Assembly (NCBI GenBank): GCA_000310025.1
Contig: FN649741.1
Coordinates: 5,017,765 to 5,064,875, forward strand
Origin: Ectocarpus siliculosus
Taxonomy: Eukaryota; Sar; Phaeophyceae; Ectocarpales; Ectocarpaceae
Length of the DNA stretch: 47,111 nt
Reading direction: 5' to 3'
A model generated the notes under the pieces. The model was not told the DNA's origin, ran no database searches, and saw only the letters and a program-made list of their open reading frames with translations. Below, in pieces: positions 1 through 10,125 of the stretch (within the stretch, counting starts at the first letter, position 1; each line of letters starts with the position of its first letter). The position numbers and the translations under genes are program-made.

Positions 1-1397
1 GGGGGGGGGGGGGGGGGCTGGGAAGGGGGCGTAAGTATTACCAGTTACCAGGTCATTTAGTCGTTGCTGAAGAACGATGGTCTCACTTCTGTAGCGGGGT
101 GCCTTTGGTTGATGACGCGTGTGTGTCTAGCATCTGGAGCACCAAGCATGATGCTCCTGATGGAGGGCGGTGCAGACCTAGCCGCTCGCCGCTGCCGGTG
201 TCTACAATAGCTTTTTCTCAATGTTCTCGAATGTCATGTAGTACTACCAGGGGCCTTCGATTGCTGCAGTTTTTGTGCACTACGACACACACTTGTACTT
301 GAAATGGATTTGTTGCGCTACCCGTATCCTTGTACGAGTCTCGGTGCGATGAGAGTCACCCGACTGCTGCTGCTGCCCACCATGCACGTTGGATGTAGAT
401 TGCACGTGCATGCGGAGTCAAAAGAGGAGGGGGGTGCCTCCGTTTGCTGTGCGGCCCTTCCATAATCACGTGCATGTGCTCTGCTTGACTTTCACAGCAG
501 TAGTTGTGCGTTTGGTTCCATTTTGGGATCCGCACGGGCAAGCACCCCACGGTCGGTGCAACGGTGATGGTTACACTGCTCCTGCCCAACACAATCTCGG
601 CAAAAAGGTCGGGGAGCCCGTGAACGTCTGTGGCTGAGTTGTTCCAGCAGCCCTGAGTTAGCCTGGTCTGGAGCGCGCGTCCTCTCCCGCCGCGAGAGTT
701 CGAAAATCAAAGTGCCCGCGAAATCGTAGTCGAGACTATACTTTTTTTTATCTAAACGGAAACTGGAGCCCGTCAACGGAGATGGCCTCCGAAAACGTAG
801 CCGGCCATCCCTCTATTGATTTGGATTTGGCACACGCAGCAGTGTGCTATCGGCAGGAGACCGATAACAATCGCATGTTCGCCTCGGCTACATGTACGAC
901 GAAGAAATATCGACATCTCCACCAAAAAACGCGTTGAGAGTACGAGAAAGTAACGTGGCCCACACGCTCGACGTCCTCATCGCGTCGCGTTATGGTCTTG
1001 GCGCGCGCCAGAAACGCTACGATGCATCCACCAGCAGCGCATACAGCGGTAGCAGAGTTCAGCCAGGACACTTGAAATGACTACAAATGAAGAGCATCGA
1101 CATTATGCGTCAGGCTGGTTTCGTTTGCGCCGGTAGGCAAGACGCACAAGGGTACAAGAGACTTTGTTATTTCGTTACATATTTCTCTTCTTTTTTTTTC
1201 TTCCAGGCGTGTTCCCGCTCCTGACTGCACTAAACACACACACAAAATATCGCAGAGCGCAGCGTTCTGTGTTGAAAAAGGCAAGTAAAAAAAAAATCGG
1301 CATCCCTGCGCATACAGCAACCACACGCAACGCACAAACCAAACCCACCGATCTCTAGATAAAAACTATTCACCAGCAAAAAACAAACATTAATGCG
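1..1397. other. Left flank with no supported gene
   Basis: The window opens with a run of 17 G, typical of a contig edge or low-quality read end. The rest holds only short open frames without convincing splice sites or recognisable domains. A 51-codon frame starts with ATG at 781 on the plus strand, but nothing in it resembles a known family. The part next to 1398 probably includes the 3' untranslated region of the minus-strand helicase; A/T-rich stretches at 1270-1390 would fit this. Confidence 0.5.
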
Positions 1398-4300
1398 TCA
1401 TCGTTTCAACACGTTCAAGATGTCTAGCGGCTCGAAGTTGACCTTGAGCGAGTAGGACCACCCCTGCAGCTTCCGGAACTCTTCGAACTCCACGAGGGAC
1501 ACGACGGTGCCTGTTTTCCCCTGTCGGCCGGTCCGGCCGGCGAGGTGGACGTACTCGTCCGGGCTCTTTGGCTTCTGCATCAGGAACACGAAGTCAACGT
1601 CGTCGAAGTGCAGCCCTCTCGCCGAGCCCTCCCCGGTGACGAGCACGTCCCCAACCTCTGCGTCCCCGTCCCCGTTCCGTAACCGCATACCTCCAGGTCC
1701 TACTCCCCCGGCGAGAAGATGGCCGCTCGAGCTACCGCTGCCGCCGGCCCCTGTGACCACGCCGGACTCGTCGGCGGCACCGCCCTCGAACCCCCCCCCT
1801 CCTTCACCGCCCCGCGGTTCTCTTCCCCCTCCCTCGCCCCCGCCCGCCAAAGACTGCCCGGCCACCAGCCTGTCGTGCTGCTCGATGGCTTCGGAGAAGT
1901 GGCGGCCCCGCACCACGCCGAAGTCCTCGTCCGAGACGAAGCCCATCGCCTCGTGCAGGGCGACGGCTCGAGCGCCGACGGCCCCGCCGGCGCGGCGCAG
2001 GTGCGCCACCACGGCCGTGACCCGCTCCTGCGGCGGGACGAAGATCAGCGGCCGCCGGGGCTGGAGCTCGCGCACCGCCGCCGTCAGCCCCTCCAGGCGA
2101 GAGAAGAAGTCTCCGTCGCCGAGGGGCACGCAGTAGTGCCGGATCGTGTCCGGGATGACCACCGCCCCGCTTCGGTGGCCAGGTTTCGGTCCGACGACTC
2201 GGAGAAGGCGTCGCGGATGACCCTGAGCTCGCGGCTTCCGGCACTGCCGCCGCCGCCGCCGCCGCCGCCGCCGTCGTAGTCGGCGACGGCGGTGAGAGGG
2301 GTGGGTCCCATCGAGGAAGCACGGCGGACGATGTGCCCCAGCTCGCGCCGAAGAGGGCGGCCGATCGTCGCCGAGCAGGCTACAACCTGCCGACAGAAAA
2401 ACAAGGCGTGCGTCGTTGCTGTTCTTGTTGAGCTGCTGCTGAGCGCATGTGGAGACAAGGCCGCAAGCTTGCAGGCAAGGGCTCGGTACCGACACCCAGC
2501 CGAGATACGCGTCGCTGGCCGGGCGAGCATGGGCGTTGAGGGTACAGAACCGTCTGCTATAACAGAACCGTCTCATTGTTTCTTTGCCAAGGCCACCACC
2601 TCGTTGATCAGACTTCAAAAAGTTGCACTAGCTCAACAGTTTACGCAAGTGAAAACCATGTCATGTGTACCGATAACAAAAGCGAAGAAAATAATGACAT
2701 TAAATCGCAAGCGAGAGAACCGACATATTGATCATTCTCACCTGCGCCTCCCCGTTCGCCGCAAGGACCCTCTCGAGCAGGGCGGCGATGGGGCGCGCAT
2801 GCCTCTTCCTCTTCTCCGCCTCCTTCGCCGGCGCGTGCTTTGACAGCACGTCCACCAGCCTGTCCACCTCGTCCACTACAATGCACTTGATGCGCGGAAG
2901 CACGTCCTCTCGGACGGTCGGGCGGGATTTCCGGATACGCCTGCGATAGACGCAAGGGCAGAAGCGGAGGGGGAGGGGGGAGGAGGGTGTGAGGGAAAAG
3001 GGCGCCGCGAGCGCAACTTGCGTAGGCCTTCCACAACGGCGGCAAGGGTATGTTGTCTACGAGGGTACTCAGTGGCGTGAACTGGTGAGACTCGTGTTCT
3101 ACTGGCCCTGCGGTGTGAACCTAGGTACCATTTCGTTTGGCGAGTCAAGTCAGGCGTACCCCCGAAACGACACCAGTGTGCTGATCATACGTGTCAACTA
3201 ATGAGGCCACTGTACGCGCTGATGCAGTGAAGCATCACAGACACATACACTTCTCCCAAAAAACGAAGAACGATCAACGCAAAACGAGCACGTCGAGCTA
3301 ACAACGACTCTCACTACTTGCTCTCCCACCGCCGCTGAAAAAACACAACGCCCGTGCGTGTCGTAAAATACCTCTCGAGAACCTTGGCGGACCCCACCAC
3401 GATGGGAGCGGTGACCTTCGACAGGTCGTGGAAAGTGTTGGCGTCTACCAGGAGCTCGACGGAGGCCGTCAGCCCGCCGGAAAGGAGCACAACCTCCCTC
3501 GCTACCTGCACCGCCAACTCGCGCGTCGGGAGCGCCAGCAACAGCTGCCAAGGCGCGTGGCTCACCCCGCCCCCTGCCTTGTCCGAGGCACGCTCGCCAT
3601 TTACGCCCGCACTTGCAGCCGCCGCTGCCGACGTGGAGAGTAGCCCTGGCGTCCAGCGCTGCATGAGAGGCAGGAGGAACGTCAGCGTCTTCCCGCTGCC
3701 GGTCATGGCGTGAAGGATCACGCTCTCCCCGTTCAGGATGGGACCCATCCCGGCTTGCTGGATGCCCGTGGGCTCCGTTATACCCGCCGCCAGCAGGCAG
3801 TCGGACGCCGGGCTGTCGAGCACGAGCGGTCCGAAGTCTAGCCTGGTGTTGACCGCTGCGCCGCCGCCGCCGCCGCCGTCTTCCTCACCGCTCCCCGGAG
3901 AAGCGGCGGAAGAGAGGCGCTCGGTGATGCGCGACGGAACCATAGGCACCGGGGGGCGGAAGCGGGCCTTGGGCCCACCCTGGGCTACCGCCACGTAGAA
4001 TGGGGTGTCCAGCTGCTGCGCTTCGTTGGCCATCCTCTTCTTCCGCCGGATGGCCGCCTTCTCCGCCCTCTTGGCCTTCGCGCCGGCCCTTGACCGCGCC
4101 CGACGGTGGTCGGCGGCTTCGACGCCTTCCGGTTCCGGGTCTGCGGCCTCCGCACGCGCCACCGCGAGCTCGGATGGGCTCATCATCATGTCGGCGTCCC
4201 TCAACGTCGACGGCGGCAGCGCGGACGTTTCCGCCGCTTTTGCTGGCGGGGCGGGCGCGTCATCGACGTCGCGCAGGGCGGCGCTGCTGCGCTGCTGTCC

Positions 4301-4558
4301 TCCGCTGGCGGCGAGGAGGCTCGCGGCGGAGTCGCAGAGGCTGTCGACGTCCTGCTGGCTCGGCAACTTCACCACTTTCCCCTCCAAGCGCGACGTCAAA
4401 AGGTGCAACTCCCCTCCCTCGCTTTCGTTCGCTGCCTCCTCCGGCGCCGCGCCCGCTCGCTCGAGGAGAACCAACTGCTCGACACCCACCCCCTGCTTCT
4501 CCAGCAGCTCCGCCTGTGTCGCTGTCGTCGGAAAGCCCGTCAGGACTCCGCCTATCCT
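1398..4558 (-). CDS. DEAD-box RNA helicase, divergent, 5' end incomplete
   Basis: ATP-dependent RNA helicase. Exons on the minus strand are 4558-3372, 2940-2742 and 2386-1398; the donors (GTATTT, GTGAGA), CAG acceptors and phases (2, then 0) agree. In order one sees a Q-motif-like GITEPTGIQQ, motif I (MTGSGKT), Ia (ALPTREL), II as DEVD, III (SAT), IV (LIFVP), V (VTGEGSARGLHF) and VI (YVHLAGRTGRQG). Motifs II, V and VI depart from DEAD, TD-ARG-D and HR-GR--R. A similar DEVD and HLAGR pattern is remembered from plant RH58-type organelle helicases, so a plastid role is possible but unproven. The N-terminal ~200 residues are acidic, Ala-rich and contain a basic R/K cluster. No initiator ATG was found; an upstream exon must lie beyond 4558. 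The last exon is 989 nt and changes frame near 2175, between RDAFSESS and VVIPDTIRHY, which one missing G in a GGGG run would explain. Confidence 0.87.
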
Positions 4559-4817
4559 CTCGCACAGGAAGGGTACAAGTGGCAGCGGGCAGCGGGTTTT
4601 TCATGTTTGGTGAAATAGTGAACGAGAGAAGAGAGGGAGAGAGAATTACTGTCAGCATCTACTTCTTAGTCTGCACGTGTGTTGTGAATAGTTAGCTTCG
4701 CCTCCAGGAATCACCCCCACAGCAAGAGGAACATCAAAGGCGATAGACTCGCTTCTGATTTAGGACGAGAAGACAACTGCAACAGGAACCCGATTCAAGA
4801 ATATACCTATTGCTGCA

Positions 4818-5269
4818 TTAGACGAAGACTGGTGCATCCTCAGCCCTAGACGCGAACTCTCTGCGGACTTTTCGCAACCCCCTCCCCTCACCCGTACTCG
4901 CAGGACACGTCCCTAGCCACTCCGCCGCGGCCTTCGCCTTGACATTGTCCGTCTTCCTTCCCTTCCGGCCCTTCATGAGCCCGTCCATTGACGTCGCCAC
5001 GAGCCCGTGCCGCTCCGCTATTCTCAGCCCCAGCTCGTCCGCGTTCTCGCCCACGATCGCCAGGCGGAGGAGGCCTGCTGGCCTGCTCGGCTCATGATCT
5101 TGAACGGGCACCTCCCTTCCTGCCGTTGTTGCTGATGGCGTCGACGTCATCGACACTGCTGTACCACTTCTACTTGGGGTGGCCACGGCTTTGGTAGCCC
5201 ACCAAGGCCGTCTCCTACTGGTTCTCGAGCACTCTGGCCACCCTCGCCCACCATAGCACATCCGAGGTG

Positions 5270-5303
<34 letters not shown>

Positions 5304-5582
5304 GGGATGGAGACGGACCACGGCGAACGGTTGCCGTGGAACCGCCGCCATCATGGCCGCTTCAAACGGCCGGACAGCAAACCCCACTACATGGGGCACA
5401 ACGAGGAAAGTTCCTCCCGCAGCATGCACAAGCCTCATGGTCAGGACCTTCAGCTTGGGGTAAGTAAAGCGCTGGCTGGTCAGGTGTTGCGCGAGCGCGA
5501 GGTGTCGCGAGGGTTCCGGCAGACAGGACAGAACCAGGCTTGGAGTTTGTTGATGTTGAGGTGGCGGTTGCTGCCGTTTCAT
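4818..5582 (-). pseudogene. Unassigned long open frame, possible degenerate gene
   Basis: A 254-codon open frame lies between the helicase and the plus-strand gene at 5740. Its middle has a poly-Ala tract from a CTG run. Toward the end, a hydrophobic strand, a helix and GLVATSMDGLM distantly recall the start of adenylate kinases, but the glycine-rich P-loop is absent, so this is only an impression. No clear splice signals or supporting partner exons were found. A GTAAGT donor at 5460 on the opposite strand suggests that part of it is antisense to the 5' leader of the next gene. It could be a chance frame, an old gene fragment, or an upstream exon of the helicase. Confidence 0.2.
5272..5302. 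repeat. (CTG)n microsatellite
   Basis: About ten CTG units. They lie in the likely 5' region between the helicase and the gene at 5740. Confidence 0.95.
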
Positions 5583-5739
5583 GCGGCGAGATTCTCAACT
5601 CTGTTACTCTGTTTCAGTCGAGCGATGCCCATGTTTCAATTGCTGTTTTGATGGTGGCTGCTCCCACACACCAGCTGCGCACACGGGCCTCTTGTTGGTA
5701 CCCGCACGCAAGGAGAGGAGGAAAGCAACATTAAGCACT

Positions 5740-8132
5740 ATGTCAGTTCCTTCTCAAGGAATGATGCTCAGCGAGCGCCCCTCAGGCGGCTCCATGGCGC
5801 CGTCGGCAGGGGGAGCCACCGCGCTGGCCGGGGCGGGCAGCATAGGGAACTACAAGGGCGTGATGCTCTGCAATAGGCCGTTCGCAGGGACAGCGGCGGC
5901 GGCCAAGGGAGGCGGAGGCAGCGGCGGGGCGGCCGCGGGAAAGCATGCCTTTGTTACGGGAAAGGTCAAGTCGGAGGTAGGGTTCGCCGGTAAGAGCCTG
6001 CAGACGGAGAAGCTGCTGCGCAAGCGTGTCAAGCGCGAGACGGCACTGACTCGGCACCGGAAGTGGTTAGCGGACCTGCAGCTCACGAAGCAGGCGCTAG
6101 AGGAACAATACATGGAGGAATTGCAGAAGAAAGAGGAGAGTAAGAGACGCTTCGCCGAGAGGGAAGCGCGCATGCGGCAGATGACTCGCGAGCTAGGGGC
6201 TGCCGCCTCAGACCGCAAGATAGGCCAGGGCTACGGCAACGAGGAGCAAGGGAGTAAAGCGTGGGCTATCGGGCTCGATGACGACGCAACAGTCGAGACT
6301 GCGACTAAAAACCACACTAGACCATGTAGCGCGGGGAATGACGACGATCGACTAGATGGGGAAGAAGAAGGAGGGAATTCAAGACCGGAGCTTGAAGAGG
6401 AAGAGGATGTGGGAAGTCGAATAGATCCTTCCGAGTTGAAGGCCGTAGAAAAGCGTAGAAAGAGGGACGGGAAGCCGTGTCGACCAAAGTGGGCCATGAC
6501 TGAGGCTGAGGCCCGGGTAGAGGACGAGCTCAAGCACGAGGAAGAGCTTGAGGTGAGATAGTACAACTCCTAGATCTTGTGTGGAGCAACCGATCGCGTG
6601 TGAGCGAGAACCGCCTAAAGTCCTCGTCCGAGCTTCAATGGTATCCGGCCCTGGTCCACTCGTCTCTGTGACGATCGATCAAGTTCTTCCTTTCGTTCTT
6701 TTTCGTGGTATAACTGGTTTCCTGAGCTATACCAATGCAGCAAATAGGAATTAGGACACATGAAACTCACGATGCTCAGAGCAAGCTACATTTCCCCCCC
6801 GGAAACATGAGAGCTTCCCCATGGGAAGAATCCAGGCGCCCTTACGAAAACCTCTACTGAACCAAGCTGCCCCCGACACGTCTGGACAGGAACTACTGCA
6901 ATTTACGCAAGGGTTGGACTTTGGAAGGTACATCAAAGACGCCGAGGTGCAGTCGATGATCGACCAGGTAAAGAGGAGAATACTTGAGCTCGAGGGGCAG
7001 CCGGAAGTGGACGAAGAATGCCCCGAAGATGACGACGACGGTAGTGGCGACAGGGACCAAGGCCAGGACGATGATCCACTGGACGAGGCTGAGATTCGAA
7101 TGCAGGTGTGAGGGTTTTCGTTACAAGAGCAAACAGCCCAGAAAGCTGGGGAAGGACGATATTCATACATTTTTTCGAGAATTTTGGAGTCTGGCCACCG
7201 GCAACCCAATGCTGTGCGCGAACTACGTCGCGTCATCTACGGCAGAGTTAGATCACATAGTTCGCTACACCCACGCCCCCTGCCACCCAAAATGCCCATA
7301 CTCCGCCAACAGCTACAGTGCGCATCTATCAGCAGCGGAGGGCGTTTCCATAGCAGTGGCCAAGAGTGACACAAGTTGGTTCACAACAACGATCTCCCGA
7401 TTTGGTCTGACTTGCTTTGAGAGTTCCTGCACTGAAAGAACCTTAGGCGACGGCAACAGATTCACGAGATGCGACCCGAATCGTTGAAGGTTTAACTCGG
7501 TCGTATCCCCTGTGGTCCGAGGTTTACAGGCTGTGCTCTCATTTGCAGGGTCCTCTTCACAAGGGGGATGCTCTCCACAACTGGCTCAGGTGTTGACTGA
7601 TTTGATTGAACAGCAGTGGTGACTTTTGTCTTCTTCCTCTTGGGTAGGGGGGGCGGCGCCTCCAGCAGGGGCAGTCCGTGTTATCTCAATCCCCTGAAAA
7701 ATGTTTGAAAAATCACAGGCAAAGATTATGAAGCTCACGGACATGAATTTGGCGACTTTCGAGGGCGCCAGCGACGGTGCCAGCGCCTGCAACCCGCGCG
7801 AAGAAGACGACAACATCAGCATCGCGCGCACAGCTCTCTCGGAAGGAGGAAGGAGCGTGCGGTCGATCCACTCGGCGCGGTCGCTCGCCGCCGTGGCGGA
7901 GAAAGCCCGTGTTGGCATCATCAGAGGGGGCGGCAGTGGCGGGGATGGCACCGGCACAGCGCCGGCCAGGCTCGAGAAGGGACTGTCATCCACGTTGTCT
8001 GGAGGAGGGGACCGTGAGATGCCCGTCAATGATATCGTGGTTGTGACACACCAGGACGACGGCGGGCTGCGACGAGGGGGCAAGAACACCGTCAGCAATT
8101 TGCCGTACATCAGGAGAAATCCTGCTCTTTGA
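5740..8132 (+). CDS. Conserved-looking coiled-coil protein with LCNRPF motif, function unknown
   Basis: Three exons, 5740-6552, 6836-7105 and 7719-8132, join in phase 0 at GAG|GTGAGA, CAG|GTGTGA and AG acceptors, giving 498 residues. The first ATG of the frame after a stretch with no better start was taken; a GTAAGT donor at 5460 and TTTCAG acceptor at 5617 may flank a leader intron. The N-terminus is Gly/Ala-rich and carries NYKGVMLCNRPF. Residues ~95-165 form a charged helix, probably a coiled coil (LEEQYMEELQKKEESKRRF). An acidic linker follows, then LLQFTQGLDFGRYIKDAEV in exon 2 and a C-terminal tail ending NLPYIRRNPAL. These blocks look like conserved motifs joined by low-complexity sequence. 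The style resembles flagellar or ciliary coiled-coil proteins, but I could not name the family. It faces the helicase head to head. Confidence 0.8.
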
Positions 8133-10125
8133 GGAGGAAGGACAGGGGAGAGTCGAGCCTATTTCTGTGTGTGTAGTTCCTTACGTTGTTGCTTTTGATG
8201 CCCCCGTTCTTTTTCTTGACCACGTGTAGAGGTAACCTTTGATGCCCGTCACGTGAGCCATAACCCTGGGCCGTTACTCTGTGTTGTCCTGAAGTGAGTG
8301 CGTATAATCCTCATGTAGAATCGTAAAGAACGCGATCTGCACAACGGGCGTCGTTTCGTGGCGCAGATCAATGGTAGTCTACAAGGGGGCGGTGGCCAAA
8401 CCAGTTTAGCCACGAGTCGTGGTCCAACATGTTCAAAAATTGCGCATACAGGACCGTTCACTACAGAATTTCGGGATCGCGTGATGCTGTGTGCACTCGG
8501 TGTCCTCCTGCTAGACCCCAAACCCTAAACAATTGTTAAATAAGCTGCTCGACAAACCATTTCGCACCGTTTCGCACATAGGCTAGCGACTCGGCCTTGA
8601 ATTTTTCCCGCAAGCACTCCACAACACGCAAGCACCACGGGATGGCTTCACGAACGTACGGGAAAAGCACCCAACATGTGGGCTCGTACGTGCAAGAACC
8701 AGCTGCACCTTCGCATGCCTTCAATGAAACATTACCAACTCACGCAATTAATCACGATCCCGGCTACGTCGACAAGTAAAGTCATGGGTGAGTGGAGGAC
8801 CGGTGTAGAGGTGTTGGAAGATTGGTGAACACACGACCAGATACGATCTGAGCGGAGGAGTTGTTGCTGGTCGTTGAACAGCAAGAAACCCCACTATGGA
8901 TACGACTCTCCCAAAGCCACTTCCGGAGATTGGGAGTGGGAGGAGTTCGGACTTCCCTACCCTCCCCCCTCGGGGTTCCCTCTTCCGAGATCTTCTCCAC
9001 GCCAAATCTACAGAGAGAAACGCGCCAGCCCCCCGCAGTGGGTAAAGACTGTTGTACCACGACCTGGGTCTCCTTCTAACCAGGTGTTGGAGCCTGTGTC
9101 CCTTGGTAGTGCTTTGGAAATCGTACGAAATCTCCGCAAGACACCAGGATGGTATATGTCGTGCGCTACCACCTCCCGTCCTATTGCCCCGCTTGCTACC
9201 GCGCCACGGTAGCGAACAACATTTTCGCCAGTATCCTAACTGGATGATCAACCCTCAACCGTTGGAAGAGGGCACAAGCTTCAGCAGTACAGCGCAAACA
9301 GTCAGTCGCGCTGCAAGAAGATGCACCACTTTTTCACGTCCAACTGAACGTAAAAAAAAAAACTGCAACCCTCGTGTGCTTCAACATGCTTTGTGTGTGG
9401 CACGCGCAAATCAAAATTGAAGTGACTTCAGGCAACCTTACTTCTCCCAGAGCACAGCAAGATCTTGTACCTTCCTTCCTCTATCCCCGAGCGTAAGGAC
9501 TATTCCTGCTCCTCTACCCGACACGCACGAACAACACGCACACACAAACGTGTTCGGACAATGAGCTTCGAACACATGTTACTTCTATGTCCGGCCGCTG
9601 GGCCCTATTGAATGTCCAGTCTCCTCCGCGGCTCCGTGATTGAGAAACACCACTATCTTGATTAGACCAGTCGGTTGGGGCGGTCGATGGAAGTTGAAGA
9701 AACGCGTAGGCACATTTACGTGGTCGAATGCAACGCACGCCGTACCAGCAGCAACGGCGTACTCGTTTAAGGACCGTTGTCAAAGACACGACCGCGCCTA
9801 CCTACGGCAGACCCACGACGCGGCTATCACAACGCGGTGCGACGTAACCGCTGCTGCTTGAGCGCCAACTAACGCCCCTCTACCGATGAAACAAGTAAAC
9901 ATGACTGCGGAGAAAACCTCCTGGCGCTGACTTGGCAAACTTAATATTTCCCCCATGAAGATATCGCCAGACTTGTGTAGGTGCATCTTCCCACGCAATT
10001 GAACCACTGAAAACCAAAACAAGAACAGCTTTACAAGAATCGGGAAAGAACAGCCCAGAGGTGGAGTCTTGACCTCAGCAACCTTCAACTTCAGTGCATA
10101 ATGTCCGAGGAGATTGACGGAAGCT
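8133..10125. other. Intergenic region between two convergent genes
   Basis: No complete gene was found in these two kilobases, which separate the 3' ends of the genes at 5740-8132 and 10126-12263. One minus-strand frame at 8536-8724 looks protein-like and is listed separately. Other frames here (8748-9420) lack splice logic or recognisable motifs. Confidence 0.5.
8536..8724 (-). pseudogene. Possible EXS-domain (XPR1/PHO1-like) fragment
   Basis: The last ~35 residues of this 62-codon frame, IPWCLRVVECLREKF then LAYVRNGAKW, resemble the EXS-domain signature of phosphate exporters and ERD1-like proteins, in which a proline, an arginine and a QC-LR pair precede an N-G-K-[YW] block. The glutamine of the QC pair is E here. 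No neighbouring exon with transmembrane helices was found on either side, so a gene remnant or a chance resemblance is likelier than a working gene. Confidence 0.2.

Noticed and set aside
7549-7590. Small extra exon (GPLHKGDALHNWL) in the second intron of the 5740 gene
   Set aside because: Its 41-nt length would break the frame into the last exon, whereas direct joining of 7105 to 7719 keeps phase 0.
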